Below are positions 1 to 8,016 of a stretch of DNA of 14,217 bases, piece after piece (position 1 is the first letter of the stretch; each line of letters begins with the position of its first letter). Under the pieces are notes generated by a model, which was not told the origin of the DNA, made no database searches, and saw only the letters and a list, made by a program, of their open reading frames with translations. The stretch spans positions 1 to 14,217 of the forward strand of contig CAJUAT010000062.1 in assembly GCA_910584525.1 (NCBI GenBank), written 5' to 3'. The DNA comes from an uncultured Muribaculaceae bacterium (GTDB taxonomy: Bacteria > Bacteroidota > Bacteroidia > Bacteroidales > Muribaculaceae). Made by a program: the position numbers and the translations under genes.

Positions 1-332
1 TGATGGATGCGACGACACAGCCCAAGCGTGCTTCAAAACCGGAGAAAATACTCTTTGACAACCCCTCGGTAATGCAGGCACTTGGAATCATCAACAAAGT
101 AGGTACGGTAAGAGAAAGCTATGTGGCATCGATGCTTAGCTATATCGGCAAGCTGTTTGCCGCCAAAGAGGGAGACTTTCTTCTTGACCGCACCTATTTG
201 TTTGAAGTCGGAGGCAAAGGAAAAGGATTCTCTCAGATTGCTGATAAACCCAATAGTTATGTCATAGTCGACAATATTGAGACCGGCATTGGCAACAAGA
301 TACCTATGTGGTTGTTAGGCTTCCTGTATTAA
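1..332 (+). CDS. C-terminal fragment of an AAA/DUF4143-type ATP-binding protein
   Basis: This is the last ~109 codons of a longer gene that enters from the left edge; the Met at position 3 is probably internal. The visible segment reads KILFDNPSVMQALG, then GTVRESYVASML, then GDFLLDRTYLFEVGGK, and ends IADKPNSYVIVDN...IPMWLLGFLY. That order matches the C-terminal DUF4143 half of the common Bacteroidetes AAA-ATPases, which carry Walker motifs in the missing N-terminal half. The D...FEVGGK piece resembles the D-ExK core of a PD-(D/E)XK nuclease fold; this is an inference from pattern. These proteins are abundant, often in many copies per genome, and their cellular role is poorly defined. No partner gene is visible on its 3' side. 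The ending looks intact, with a natural TAA stop. Confidence 0.8.
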   Translation, partial: MDATTQPKRASKPEKILFDNPSVMQALGIINKVGTVRESYVASMLSYIGKLFAAKEGDFLLDRTYLFEVGGKGKGFSQIADKPNSYVIVDNIETGIGNKIPMWLLGFLY

Positions 333-343
333 GAGCTCGAAAA

Positions 344-370
344 GAGGCGCCCCTACGGCCTCGAAATTTT
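344..370 (+). terminator. Weak hairpin plus T-run after the ATPase gene
   Basis: GAGGC (344-348) can pair with GCCTC (358-362) across a 9-nt loop, followed by GAAATTTT. It lies 12 bp past the ATPase stop codon, so it could act as a modest intrinsic terminator. The stem is only 5 bp. Confidence 0.3.
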
Positions 371-390
371 AAGGAACGCGCTCTAAGCGG

Positions 391-424
391 CAAGGCCGCG
401 GACGATGGTGTGTCCGCGGCCTTG
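391..424. terminator. Strong 13-bp inverted repeat between convergent genes
   Basis: CAAGGCCGCGGAC (391-403) and GTCCGCGGCCTTG (412-424) are perfect reverse complements with an 8-nt loop. The hairpin sits between the convergent ATPase and amylase genes and could stop or protect transcripts from both sides. It lacks an immediately adjacent T-run on either strand; the nearest is TTTTT at 437-441 on the + strand. It may therefore be a 3'-end stabiliser or a bidirectional terminator without a canonical tail. Confidence 0.6.
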
Positions 425-450
425 ATAAGTAAGGGATTTTTGGGAGGGGG

Positions 451-3400
451 TCAGTTCATTCTGATGAAGGCGGGCACCCATGCCTTCACGTTTACGGTGC
501 CGCTGACGTTGCCGCCGTTGATGAGGTCGAGACCTGTGCCGCCTATCGATACATTGGCATCGCTCTGCGAGAAGATCACCACAACCTTGTTGCCTGTCTG
601 GCTGTCTGTTTTGGTGATGACCTCAAGGCCGTTGCCGCGCTGGTCACGCTCTACGCTGCCACGCCATAACGCCGGATTGGTCTTGCGGGCGTTGAACACC
701 TTGGCCACATAGTCGTGGAGCTTCTGCTCGTTGCTGTTGAAGCCGGAGAGGCGTCCCGAGGTACGGGCCTTGTTGTCGGCGTTTCCGTTGCCGCTCTTGT
801 CGCCGATCTCATCGCCATAGTAAGTGCAGGTGGGGCCGGAATAAGCGGCCACGGCAGCATGGCGTGCCATGAGCTGCTCAGGGTTGCTGTTGACATCCAC
901 CTTGTCGCCAACTCTGGAGGTGTCATGATTGCTCAAGAAGATAGTAGGGTTCACTCCTTCATCCTTGTAGCCACGGGTCTTGGCATCGCTGGCAAGGAAC
1001 CATCCTATCGAGCCTGTTCCGCTGCTCAGGTTTACAAGATTGTCCTTTCCGTCGAAGTCCATGACGCTCTTGAGGCCATCCTGCTGCGTTGTGGTGATGC
1101 TTCCGGCACCTGTCCAGTCCTCGCCGACCATATATGCCAGTGTTCCCCACTGTTCGCCACGAGCCTTGCGCTCGTTGGCCACAGCCTCCGCCTCTTTGCG
1201 CAGATCATTCCAATAGTTGTGGCCTCCCTGGTAGACCTGATAGCATTGGTCGAGACGCCATCCGTCAACACCACGGTTCATCCAATAGCGTATCACCTCC
1301 TTGAAATACTCCAGAGAACCGGGATACTGGATGTTTCCTGACTCGGAGCCGCGTACATTCGGGGTGTTGTCCTGGGTCGATATCCATTTGCCGTTGGGAG
1401 AAGCCTGGTTTACACCACCATGGTGACCGAACACACCGTCGAGAATCACATATATGCCGCGGCTGTGGGCCTCGCGTATAAGCTCGTCAAACTCGGCCTC
1501 GGTGCCGAATTTAGGATCTACCTTGAAATAATTTGTGCAGAAATAACCGGTTGCCTGCAGTCTTTCGCCGCCCTGACCATTGGTGGAGTCAAAAATCGGA
1601 GTGAGCCATATGGCGTTCATGCCGAGATTCTTGATATAGTCGAGAGATTCGATTACACCACGGAGATTACCGTTCTTGCGGTGACCTTCGGGGCCCCACA
1701 TGTCGCTGTAACCGCTGGCGCCGCCGTTGCCGTGCTGGAACGAACCTACCATTATCTGATAAATCGACAGTTCGCGCCAGTCGCCGGTCATGGTGTAGAC
1801 AGGCTCGCTGTCGTTGCGCGTGAACGTGCAGCTGGCCGTGGTGCTGCCAGCGCTGTTGCTCGCGGTCACGTTGAAGTCTCCCGATTGGTTGTCGGCCGTA
1901 AGATAGTCGGCCACTTTCACAGAGTTGCTGCCGTTGTCGAGTGTCAGGCTGCGGCCGTTGAAGGTGGCCGTCACCGTGGTGGCTTCATTGCTGATGGTCA
2001 CCGTGATGGTGGACGAGCCTTTCACATTGCCGCCGTTGGGAGAGAAGCCCACAGTGGGCTTCTGAGGTCCGGTGATATACTCGCCGAGATCCTTTTCCTT
2101 GTTATAGATGTGGCCCTTGACAAACGTCAGTTCGACCGACTGGGCGCCCGAGCCATTGTTGAACACGAGACCCGTCGTTCCCTTCGGACATGAGTATGAA
2201 TATACCTTGTCCTTATACAGAGTCATGTCCACGCCGGGCCATTCGGATGCAGATTCGCCACCCCAATAGTGCACCTTCACCGTCTGCCAGTTGGTGGAGC
2301 TGTTATCGAAATAGATGGTGTTCTCATCGGGAGTAGGAGGAGTAGGAGGAGTAGGAGGTGTAGGAGGCACGGGCTCGTCGTTCTTGGTGTAAGAGAACGA
2401 CTGCACGCGACTTCCGGCGGTGTTGGCCACGTATGTGGAGATGGTGGTGGTTTCCGTGAGTCTTATCGGTGCCGTATAGAGGGTAGATGCTTCGGTGGCG
2501 GTTCCGGAGGTGCTGTAGCGTATCGGGCTGCCGTCGCTGGAAGCGAGTGTCACGTCAAGCGTGGAGGAGAAGGTTGTACCGGATGTGGGATTGGCGGTTA
2601 CAGAGGGAGCCTGAGGACGGGGTGGTGTGGGAGGATTCTCACCACGGATAGTGCCGAAAGGCTCAATGAGGAGCACGGGGCCGGAAGCGGTCATGGTTAC
2701 CTTGCCGCCGCTGACAGTGGCGCTCACCGAGGTGTTGTAGCCGTCCATCACTTTGGCGCCATCCTCGAACGCGTTGCCCACGCTTACGGTGTAGCTCTGG
2801 CCCGCCTGAGTGTTGAGCTTGATCACCACGGCGTTGGAATAATCGCCGTCGGTGAAGGTGCGGGCATAAGTGCCGTTGCCGAGTTCGGTCTGCGTACCGG
2901 CGCCTACCGCCGGGTTGCGGCGACGGAACTGGCCGATTTTCTGCCAGTGCTTGTTGTCGTCATTGTCGACGGCGCTCCAGTTGAAGTCGGAACGCGTTGC
3001 CATCGACTGGTCGGGACAGCCGCTCATATAGGCGCGGGAAGTCTCGTCGCCATAGTATATCTGGGCGCCGCCGGGGCAGAGGAGAAGCATGGTGGCCACC
3101 TTCTTCTGATCGCCGGGGCGATGGAGACCGGTGTCGTGCGACGACACATAGTTGAGCACCTGACGGCCGTTGGAGCCGTTGCAGAAATTGGCATAGTATC
3201 GCCAGTCGTCAACGCTCGGGGTGCGTCCCTGGCTCCCTTCAGAGGAGTTGAAGGCGAAGTTGATCATCGAGTCGAAGCCACCCTGGGTGAAATAGCCGGT
3301 GTCGCCGTGCTCCCAGCTGAAGCATTCGCCGGTCATCCAGAAATTGTCGGTCCAGTACTTGGCATATTCGTCGGCACGAGAGCTTGCACGCCAGTCAGCG

Positions 3401-4725
3401 AGGGCGGCGTTGCAGGTCTGCTTGAGCTGGTTCCAGCGGCTCAGCTCCACATGCTTGGCGGTGTCGCAGCGGAAGCCGTCGATACCGAATTCCCTGACCC
3501 ATGCCGCCAGCCAGTTGATGATATAGTCGGCGGGAGCTCCCTGGTTGTCCTGACGCCAGGTGCCCACATCGGGAAGACGGTACTCGAGATAATCGCCACT
3601 GTTCTCCTGCTGCCATTTTTCCTTCAGGAATGGCGGAATAGCCACAGGGGAAGTTTTTTCCGTCACGACGTCGGGGAGACCTGCGAGGCTCATGGTATAG
3701 TTGTCGCCGCCATCTTTGGCGTAGCCGGCGCCGGCAGCCCAGCTGCGGTCGCCGAAAGCGCGTACCCACTGCGTCCACCAGTTGCCCCATTTGCCCTGGG
3801 TGTCGGCATTGAACGACACTTCGTTGTCGCTGCTCCACATGGTGTAATTGCCCGAGGGGAGCCATCCTGCCGTAGGAGTGCCGTTGAAGTTGCCGAAGTC
3901 ATAGTCCACGCAGTCATCGAGGGTGCAGTAGCCGGTATGGTTGAGCACAATGTCCATAACCACGCGTATGCCGCGCTTGTGAGCCTCGGTGACGAAGGTG
4001 CGGAATTCGTCGATCGTGCCCATGTTACGGTCCATGTATGTCCAGTCGAGGGCATAGTATCCATGGAAGGCGTAATGAGGGAAAGCGTCGCTCTTGCCGC
4101 CGGTCCATCCATGCATCTGCTCGTAAGGAGCCGTGATCCATATGGCGTTGACGCCCAGCCTGTCGAGATAATCGAGCTTCTCGGTAAGGCCCTTGATATC
4201 GCCGCCGTGGAAGGTGGCATAGTCGGGCACGCTGCCCTCAGAACGCTGACGGTGGTACGACTTGTCATTGGAGGTGTCGCCATTGTAGAAGCGGTCGGTG
4301 ATCACGAAGTATACGGTGGCGTTCTTCCACGAGAAATGGTTGAAGCGTTCCACGAGAGGAGTCTTGACCTTGATGGTGTAAGTGCGGCTCTGGGCGCCGG
4401 TGGTCACGGTATACAGGATGGTGTTCTCACCGCCGTCGAGAGCCGTGAGAGAATGGTTGTCATAGGCGTTGCCGTTGACAGAAATGTTCACTATGGCATC
4501 GGAGGCTGCCGGAGCCGCCGACATGGTGACTATGGATATGTCCTCCACCTCTATCTCATAGGAGGTTTTGTCGGGACTGAACTGAATGAGGTTTCGTCCT
4601 TCGGCCTTAAGCTCGAGCGACGAGAGGGCAGGGTTACCGCTGTTCACGGCCGCTTCGGCATACATGGAGGCGCCCGACAACAGCACCGCCGCCATTGCCC
4701 ACTGCTTTATATTGTTGAGTTTCAT
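451..4725 (-). CDS. Secreted multidomain amylase with two GH13 catalytic domains and a starch-binding module
   Basis: A 1424-residue extracytoplasmic alpha-glucan hydrolase. It begins with a Sec signal peptide (about 1-25, ending AEA), followed by a cadherin-like beta-sandwich (about 33-121). The first GH13 barrel (about 130-690) has region I DIVLNHTG, nucleophile D421 in GFRCD, acid/base E467 in MTGE and D531 in SSHD; it resembles MalS-type alpha-amylases. Next come a chitobiase C-terminal-like beta domain (about 705-780), a PPT-repeat linker, a CBM26-like starch-binding module (about 803-885, YFDN...WGG...WPG) and another Ig-like domain (about 888-970). The second GH13 barrel (about 982-1424) has D1159 in GWRLD, E1202 in VGED and D1268 in SNHD. 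Both triads look intact, so both domains are probably active on starch-like glucans. There is no lipobox cysteine and no sorting tail. It is the second gene of an operon, 14 bp after the GLUG protein. Confidence 0.93.
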   Translation of the reverse strand: MKLNNIKQWAMAAVLLSGASMYAEAAVNSGNPALSSLELKAEGRNLIQFSPDKTSYEIEVEDISIVTMSAAPAASDAIVNISVNGNAYDNHSLTALDGGENTILYTVTTGAQSRTYTIKVKTPLVERFNHFSWKNATVYFVITDRFYNGDTSNDKSYHRQRSEGSVPDYATFHGGDIKGLTEKLDYLDRLGVNAIWITAPYEQMHGWTGGKSDAFPHYAFHGYYALDWTYMDRNMGTIDEFRTFVTEAHKRGIRVVMDIVLNHTGYCTLDDCVDYDFGNFNGTPTAGWLPSGNYTMWSSDNEVSFNADTQGKWGNWWTQWVRAFGDRSWAAGAGYAKDGGDNYTMSLAGLPDVVTEKTSPVAIPPFLKEKWQQENSGDYLEYRLPDVGTWRQDNQGAPADYIINWLAAWVREFGIDGFRCDTAKHVELSRWNQLKQTCNAALADWRASSRADEYAKYWTDNFWMTGECFSWEHGDTGYFTQGGFDSMINFAFNSSEGSQGRTPSVDDWRYYANFCNGSNGRQVLNYVSSHDTGLHRPGDQKKVATMLLLCPGGAQIYYGDETSRAYMSGCPDQSMATRSDFNWSAVDNDDNKHWQKIGQFRRRNPAVGAGTQTELGNGTYARTFTDGDYSNAVVIKLNTQAGQSYTVSVGNAFEDGAKVMDGYNTSVSATVSGGKVTMTASGPVLLIEPFGTIRGENPPTPPRPQAPSVTANPTSGTTFSSTLDVTLASSDGSPIRYSTSGTATEASTLYTAPIRLTETTTISTYVANTAGSRVQSFSYTKNDEPVPPTPPTPPTPPTPDENTIYFDNSSTNWQTVKVHYWGGESASEWPGVDMTLYKDKVYSYSCPKGTTGLVFNNGSGAQSVELTFVKGHIYNKEKDLGEYITGPQKPTVGFSPNGGNVKGSSTITVTISNEATTVTATFNGRSLTLDNGSNSVKVADYLTADNQSGDFNVTASNSAGSTTASCTFTRNDSEPVYTMTGDWRELSIYQIMVGSFQHGNGGASGYSDMWGPEGHRKNGNLRGVIESLDYIKNLGMNAIWLTPIFDSTNGQGGERLQATGYFCTNYFKVDPKFGTEAEFDELIREAHSRGIYVILDGVFGHHGGVNQASPNGKWISTQDNTPNVRGSESGNIQYPGSLEYFKEVIRYWMNRGVDGWRLDQCYQVYQGGHNYWNDLRKEAEAVANERKARGEQWGTLAYMVGEDWTGAGSITTTQQDGLKSVMDFDGKDNLVNLSSGTGSIGWFLASDAKTRGYKDEGVNPTIFLSNHDTSRVGDKVDVNSNPEQLMARHAAVAAYSGPTCTYYGDEIGDKSGNGNADNKARTSGRLSGFNSNEQKLHDYVAKVFNARKTNPALWRGSVERDQRGNGLEVITKTDSQTGNKVVVIFSQSDANVSIGGTGLDLINGGNVSGTVNVKAWVPAFIRMN
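2331..2366 (-). repeat. Four 9-bp tandem repeats encoding the PPT linker
   Basis: Three exact copies of GAGTAGGAG (+ strand) and a fourth with one change lie head to tail inside the amylase gene. They encode a Pro-Pro-Thr linker between the chitobiase-like and CBM26-like domains. The unit is three codons, so gain or loss of copies would keep frame and only change linker length. Confidence 0.85.
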
Positions 4726-4739
4726 TGAATTATCGGTAA

Positions 4740-6347
4740 TTAGATTTTAATCACTTTGACCACGGTCTTGGATCCGTCGGTCATGTAGAGGCAAAGCACA
4801 TACATTCCGGAGTGTAGTCCGGAGCAGTCGATTGCGGCGTCGGAGGCGCCATTCACGGCGATGTCGCGCACTTTGGCGCCGTCAAGCCCGTAGAGCATCA
4901 CGCGCTCCATGCTTTTCGCTCCCGTAATGTTCAGTACAGTCACGACAGGATTGGGATATACCGACACATTAGCCGACTCGGTGTCAATGATGTCGATGCC
5001 CGTAATAGTGCCGTAGAAGAGGTCATTTCCGGGGTCTACCTGTCCGGGGATGCCGGCGAGTACGGGATACTCATGGGTGCCTTCCTGACGCCATTCCCAC
5101 ACGTTGTTGAAATCCCAGCCGAGTACATCGGAATATACGTTCTTGTTGACAAGGTTTTGGTTATGGCCGATGGCATGATGGCCGTGTGTGGCGGAGTCGG
5201 CCATGGGCATCAACTCCCAAGCCAGGGTTTTCTCCACGGAGTTGCGGGCATTGTTGTTGCCGCCGAAGCGTCCGGCATAGTTGCCGTTTCCGGCGGTCAC
5301 GGCAGGGTTGAACGACGTGGAGCTGGCCACGGTTCCGTAGTTGGCGCCCACGAGTCCGCCGGCATAGTTGGATGCCTTCACTTCTCCCGAGGCGTAGGTG
5401 TTCTTTACCGAGCCCTTGTTCTTGCCTACGAGGCCGCCTGCCACATTGTCGTCCGCAGTGGTGACGGCGGCTATGGAATAGCAGTCGGATATGGCGGCAT
5501 GGTTCTCACCCACAAGGCCGCCGACGCATATGGAGGTAGCCGATACAGTGCCGGCCGTGAAGCAACGCGACACGGTGCCCGAATAAGCATAACCCACGAG
5601 ACCGCCGGTGAAGGTTGTGCCGCTCACGCTGAGGTCCGTCAGTCCCAGACCGCTGATTTCGGCGCCGTCGATGGCATTGAAGAAGCCGGTAGGCATACCG
5701 AAGGAAGTGCCGCTGACGGAGGCACCTTTCACCACATGGCTGTTGCCGTTGAAGTGACCTTTGTACGGCGACCCTTTGGAGGCTATGCCGGGGAAAGAAC
5801 CCGTAAGGGTGATGTCGGCATCCAGACGCACGTATACATCGGAAGCCCAGTCGATGGAAGTGGAGGCCAGCTCATTGAGGTCGGCGGCCGTCTTGATGAT
5901 GAAAGGACTCTCGGCGGTACCCTCGCCGCCTGAATAAGCCTCACGGCGACCCTGCACCACGTCCACAAAACAGTCTGCTGTCTGCTGGGAGTTGTTGCGG
6001 GCTATGAACCCGAGCTTCGTGACCTGCGTCATCTCGTCGTCGGAGAGGTTGTAAAGGTCCTTCAGGTCGGCGACCTTGTACTTGTAAGTGCCTCCCGTGC
6101 CGGTCATCTTGAACTTGGCGTTCATTGCGCCGCCCCAGTCGGAAGCTCCTTTGTCTTTGCCTCCCACCACAGCCCAGGTGTAGCAATACACCTCGCTGCC
6201 GAGGTCGGAAGTCTGGATAGTTACCTCGAAGGCATTCGTCGACACTATCGGCGAGGGCGTAGAGGTGATGCTTGCCTGATGGCCGTCGCTGTAGCCCCGA
6301 AAGGCTGCTAACGCCACCATGGCCGCGCATAATAATCCTCTTTTCAT
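4740..6347 (-). CDS. Secreted GLUG-repeat protein with type IX-type sorting tail
   Basis: A 535-residue exported protein of unknown exact role, first gene of the amylase operon. A short signal peptide is visible (MKRGLLCAAMVALAAFRG). Residues about 25-130 (ASITSTPSPIVSTNAFEVTI...LSDDEMTQVTKLGFIARN) resemble the beta-sandwich modules found in front of Bacteroidetes secreted amylases and related glycan proteins; this is recognition from memory only. Residues about 140-240 start a beta-helix-like region, followed by four GLUG motifs at about 247-268, 275-297, 302-325 and 329-350 (each GGLVG plus a Y/F-rich turn). The C-terminus (about 460-535: VSVYPNPV...LNITG...VMLYGLDG...GMYVL...KVIKI) is a Por-secretion/type IX sorting domain. 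It may be a cell-surface adhesin or glycan-binding helper for the amylase. Whether the host has a working type IX system cannot be seen here. Confidence 0.85.
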   Translation of the reverse strand: MKRGLLCAAMVALAAFRGYSDGHQASITSTPSPIVSTNAFEVTIQTSDLGSEVYCYTWAVVGGKDKGASDWGGAMNAKFKMTGTGGTYKYKVADLKDLYNLSDDEMTQVTKLGFIARNNSQQTADCFVDVVQGRREAYSGGEGTAESPFIIKTAADLNELASTSIDWASDVYVRLDADITLTGSFPGIASKGSPYKGHFNGNSHVVKGASVSGTSFGMPTGFFNAIDGAEISGLGLTDLSVSGTTFTGGLVGYAYSGTVSRCFTAGTVSATSICVGGLVGENHAAISDCYSIAAVTTADDNVAGGLVGKNKGSVKNTYASGEVKASNYAGGLVGANYGTVASSTSFNPAVTAGNGNYAGRFGGNNNARNSVEKTLAWELMPMADSATHGHHAIGHNQNLVNKNVYSDVLGWDFNNVWEWRQEGTHEYPVLAGIPGQVDPGNDLFYGTITGIDIIDTESANVSVYPNPVVTVLNITGAKSMERVMLYGLDGAKVRDIAVNGASDAAIDCSGLHSGMYVLCLYMTDGSKTVVKVIKI

Positions 6348-6387
6348 TGTTTGATTTTAAAGGTTGTTGATTGTTGATATAATTGTG

Positions 6388-6403
6388 CCCGGTGCTATCC
6401 GGG
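6388..6403 (-). other. Small hairpin in the leader of the amylase operon
   Basis: CCCGG and CCGGG are separated by 6 nt, within the ~85-nt 5' untranslated region predicted for the GLUG-amylase transcript. A short, stable stem of this kind could affect mRNA stability or translation. No known riboswitch is recognised. Confidence 0.4.
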
Positions 6404-6438
6404 AAATAAGGTTAACTGCAGGGTCGTGATACCACTTA

Positions 6439-6469
6439 CAAAATTATAAAAATTTCAACATATATCAAA
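6439..6469 (-). promoter_or_regulatory. Consensus Bacteroidetes promoter for the GLUG-amylase operon
   Basis: On the minus strand TTTG (6469-6466) is followed after exactly 19 bp by TAATTTTG (6446-6439). This is a full match to the Bacteroidetes primary-sigma consensus TTTG-N19-21-TAnnTTTG. Transcription would start near 6432, giving a leader of about 85 nt before the ATG at 6347. No CRP-like or other operator is recognised. Confidence 0.75.
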
Positions 6470-6551
6470 ATTAATGGGTAAAGACGACATTCCTGTGCAC
6501 AAGGATATGGTTCAGTGATAAGTGGTAAAAGATCAACGATTAATTATGATG

Positions 6552-6603
6552 CAGTTTTGTGTTGTCCTGCTCCGATTTTTGGGAATCACAGAACTGAATC
6601 GGA
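6552..6603 (+). promoter_or_regulatory. Interleaved inverted repeats upstream of lysC
   Basis: CAGTTTTGTG (6552-6561) pairs with CACAGAACTG (6587-6596), 10 bp with one G-U. TCCGATT (6571-6577) pairs with AATCGGA (6597-6603), 7 bp. The two pairings interlock, so as RNA they would be alternative hairpins or a pseudoknot; as DNA they could be operator sites. The lysC start is 93 bp downstream. No consensus TAnnTTTG promoter for lysC was found in the spacer 6348-6695, so it is unknown whether this segment is transcribed. Confidence 0.35.
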
Positions 6604-6695
6604 ACTGTCTTAATACTTTTCATGACTTGTTTACGTTGAAAAACCAATACCCTGTTATCCTGTTGAAATAATACAAGGTCATAATAATAGTCTTA

Positions 6696-8012
6696 ATGAA
6701 GGTAAAGAAATTCGGAGGCACGTCGGTAGGGAGTGCCAGGCGCATGAAGGAAGTGGCGCGTCTGATCAGCGGTGACGGACGTTGCGTAGTGGTATTGTCG
6801 GCGATGAGCGGCACCACCAACAGGCTGCTCGGCATCTCTTCCTTGCTGCTGCGCAGCAACAAGGAAGAGGCACGCCAACTGCTCCACACCCTGAAAGCCG
6901 ATTATGCCGCAGTGATCGACGAGCTGTATGACAGTGCCGCCACAGCCACCAAGGCCCGCGAGATAACCGACGCTATCTTCGCCGACCTCCTCGCCATTAC
7001 GGATGCCGGCCCCAACGAGTATTCAGAAAGGGAGACGGTAGCCCGCGGCGAACTCCTGTCGACCAACCTTATGAAGCTCCTTCTCGACGAGATGGAAGTG
7101 TCGGCGGCATTGCTTCCGGCTCTCGATTTCATGAAGACCGACATACATGGAGAGCCCGACTTTCCCTTCATCCGGGAACATGCCGCCAAGGCTGTCGCCG
7201 CCCATCCCGAGGCTCGAGTGCTCCTGACCCAGGGTTTCATATGCCGCAATGCCGAAGGAGGAATCGACAACCTACGGCGCGGCGGCAGCGATTACTCCGC
7301 ATCCCTGATAGGGGCCGCCATCAACGCCGACTTAATCGAGATATGGACCGACATCGACGGCATGCACGACAATGACCCACGCTTCGTGGAGAATACCTCC
7401 CCGGTACATAACCTCCATTTCGACGAAGCTGCCGAACTCGCTTATTTCGGCGCCAAAATCCTCCATCCCACCTGTATTCTTCCTGCCAAGGAAAACAACA
7501 TCCCTGTGCGCCTCCTCAATACCATGGAACCCGATGCCGAGGGTACTCTCATCGACAACAACCTCCGCAAGGGAACCATCAAGGCCGTGGCTGCCAAAGA
7601 CAACATCACCGCCATCAAGATAAAGTCGGGGCGGATGCTTCTCGCCTACGGTTTCCTCAAAAAAGTGTTCGAGGTTTTCGAGCGCTATGAGAAGCCCATC
7701 GACATGATCACCACCTCGGAAGTGGGCGTGTCGGTGACTATCGACAATGAGACACACCTGGCCGAGATTGTGGAGGAACTTCACAGATACGGGTCGGTAA
7801 GCGTAGACCGCGACATGGTGATCATCTGCGTGGTGGGCGACCTGCAATGGCGTAACCGTGGCTTCGAGGCGCTCGCTCTCGACGCCCTCGCCGACTTACC
7901 CGTAAGAATGATTTCTTACGGCGGCAGCAATTACAACATCTCCTTCCTCGTAGAAAAGGAAAACAAGACAGAGGCCCTGCGCCGCCTCAGCAATCACCTC
8001 TTTAAAAACTGA
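6696..8012 (+). CDS. lysC: Aspartate kinase (monofunctional, ACT-regulated)
   Basis: Phosphorylates L-aspartate with ATP, the first step towards lysine, diaminopimelate, threonine and methionine. The 438 residues are normal for a monofunctional enzyme. The N-terminus KFGGTSVG (residues 5-12) is the family signature and fixes the start. Further kinase motifs are RGEL (117-120), GGSDYSA (196-202) and WTDIDG (217-222). The C-terminal third (about 300-438) forms two ACT-type regulatory domains, with MITTSEVGVSVTID (337-350) and VRMISYGGSNYNISFLV (403-419), so feedback inhibition by an aspartate-family amino acid is likely. No homoserine dehydrogenase domain is fused. It is followed after 4 bp by lysA, implying co-transcription and dedication of this isozyme to lysine/DAP supply; that last point is inference. 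Confidence 0.96.
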   Translation: MKVKKFGGTSVGSARRMKEVARLISGDGRCVVVLSAMSGTTNRLLGISSLLLRSNKEEARQLLHTLKADYAAVIDELYDSAATATKAREITDAIFADLLAITDAGPNEYSERETVARGELLSTNLMKLLLDEMEVSAALLPALDFMKTDIHGEPDFPFIREHAAKAVAAHPEARVLLTQGFICRNAEGGIDNLRRGGSDYSASLIGAAINADLIEIWTDIDGMHDNDPRFVENTSPVHNLHFDEAAELAYFGAKILHPTCILPAKENNIPVRLLNTMEPDAEGTLIDNNLRKGTIKAVAAKDNITAIKIKSGRMLLAYGFLKKVFEVFERYEKPIDMITTSEVGVSVTIDNETHLAEIVEELHRYGSVSVDRDMVIICVVGDLQWRNRGFEALALDALADLPVRMISYGGSNYNISFLVEKENKTEALRRLSNHLFKN

Positions 8013-8016
8013 CTTT

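Noticed and set aside
1420..2193. 257-codon + strand frame inside the amylase gene
   Set aside because: Same antisense artefact; no signal peptide, domain or promoter.
2331..2366. CRISPR-like or regulatory repeat
   Set aside because: The unit is 9 bp, contiguous and in frame, and encodes a Pro-Thr linker.
2269..4728. 819-codon open frame on the + strand opposite the amylase gene
   Set aside because: It is antisense to a gene with clear GH13 motifs, has low-complexity Gly/Val/His/Arg-rich composition and no recognisable domain; open antisense frames are expected in GC-rich coding DNA.
5073..5933. 286-codon + strand frame opposite the GLUG gene
   Set aside because: Antisense to clear GLUG repeats; its apparent periodicity is only the reflection of those repeats.
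6348..6695. Lysine riboswitch ahead of lysC
   Set aside because: I could not see the multi-helix lysine-aptamer layout; only two short interleaved stems are present.
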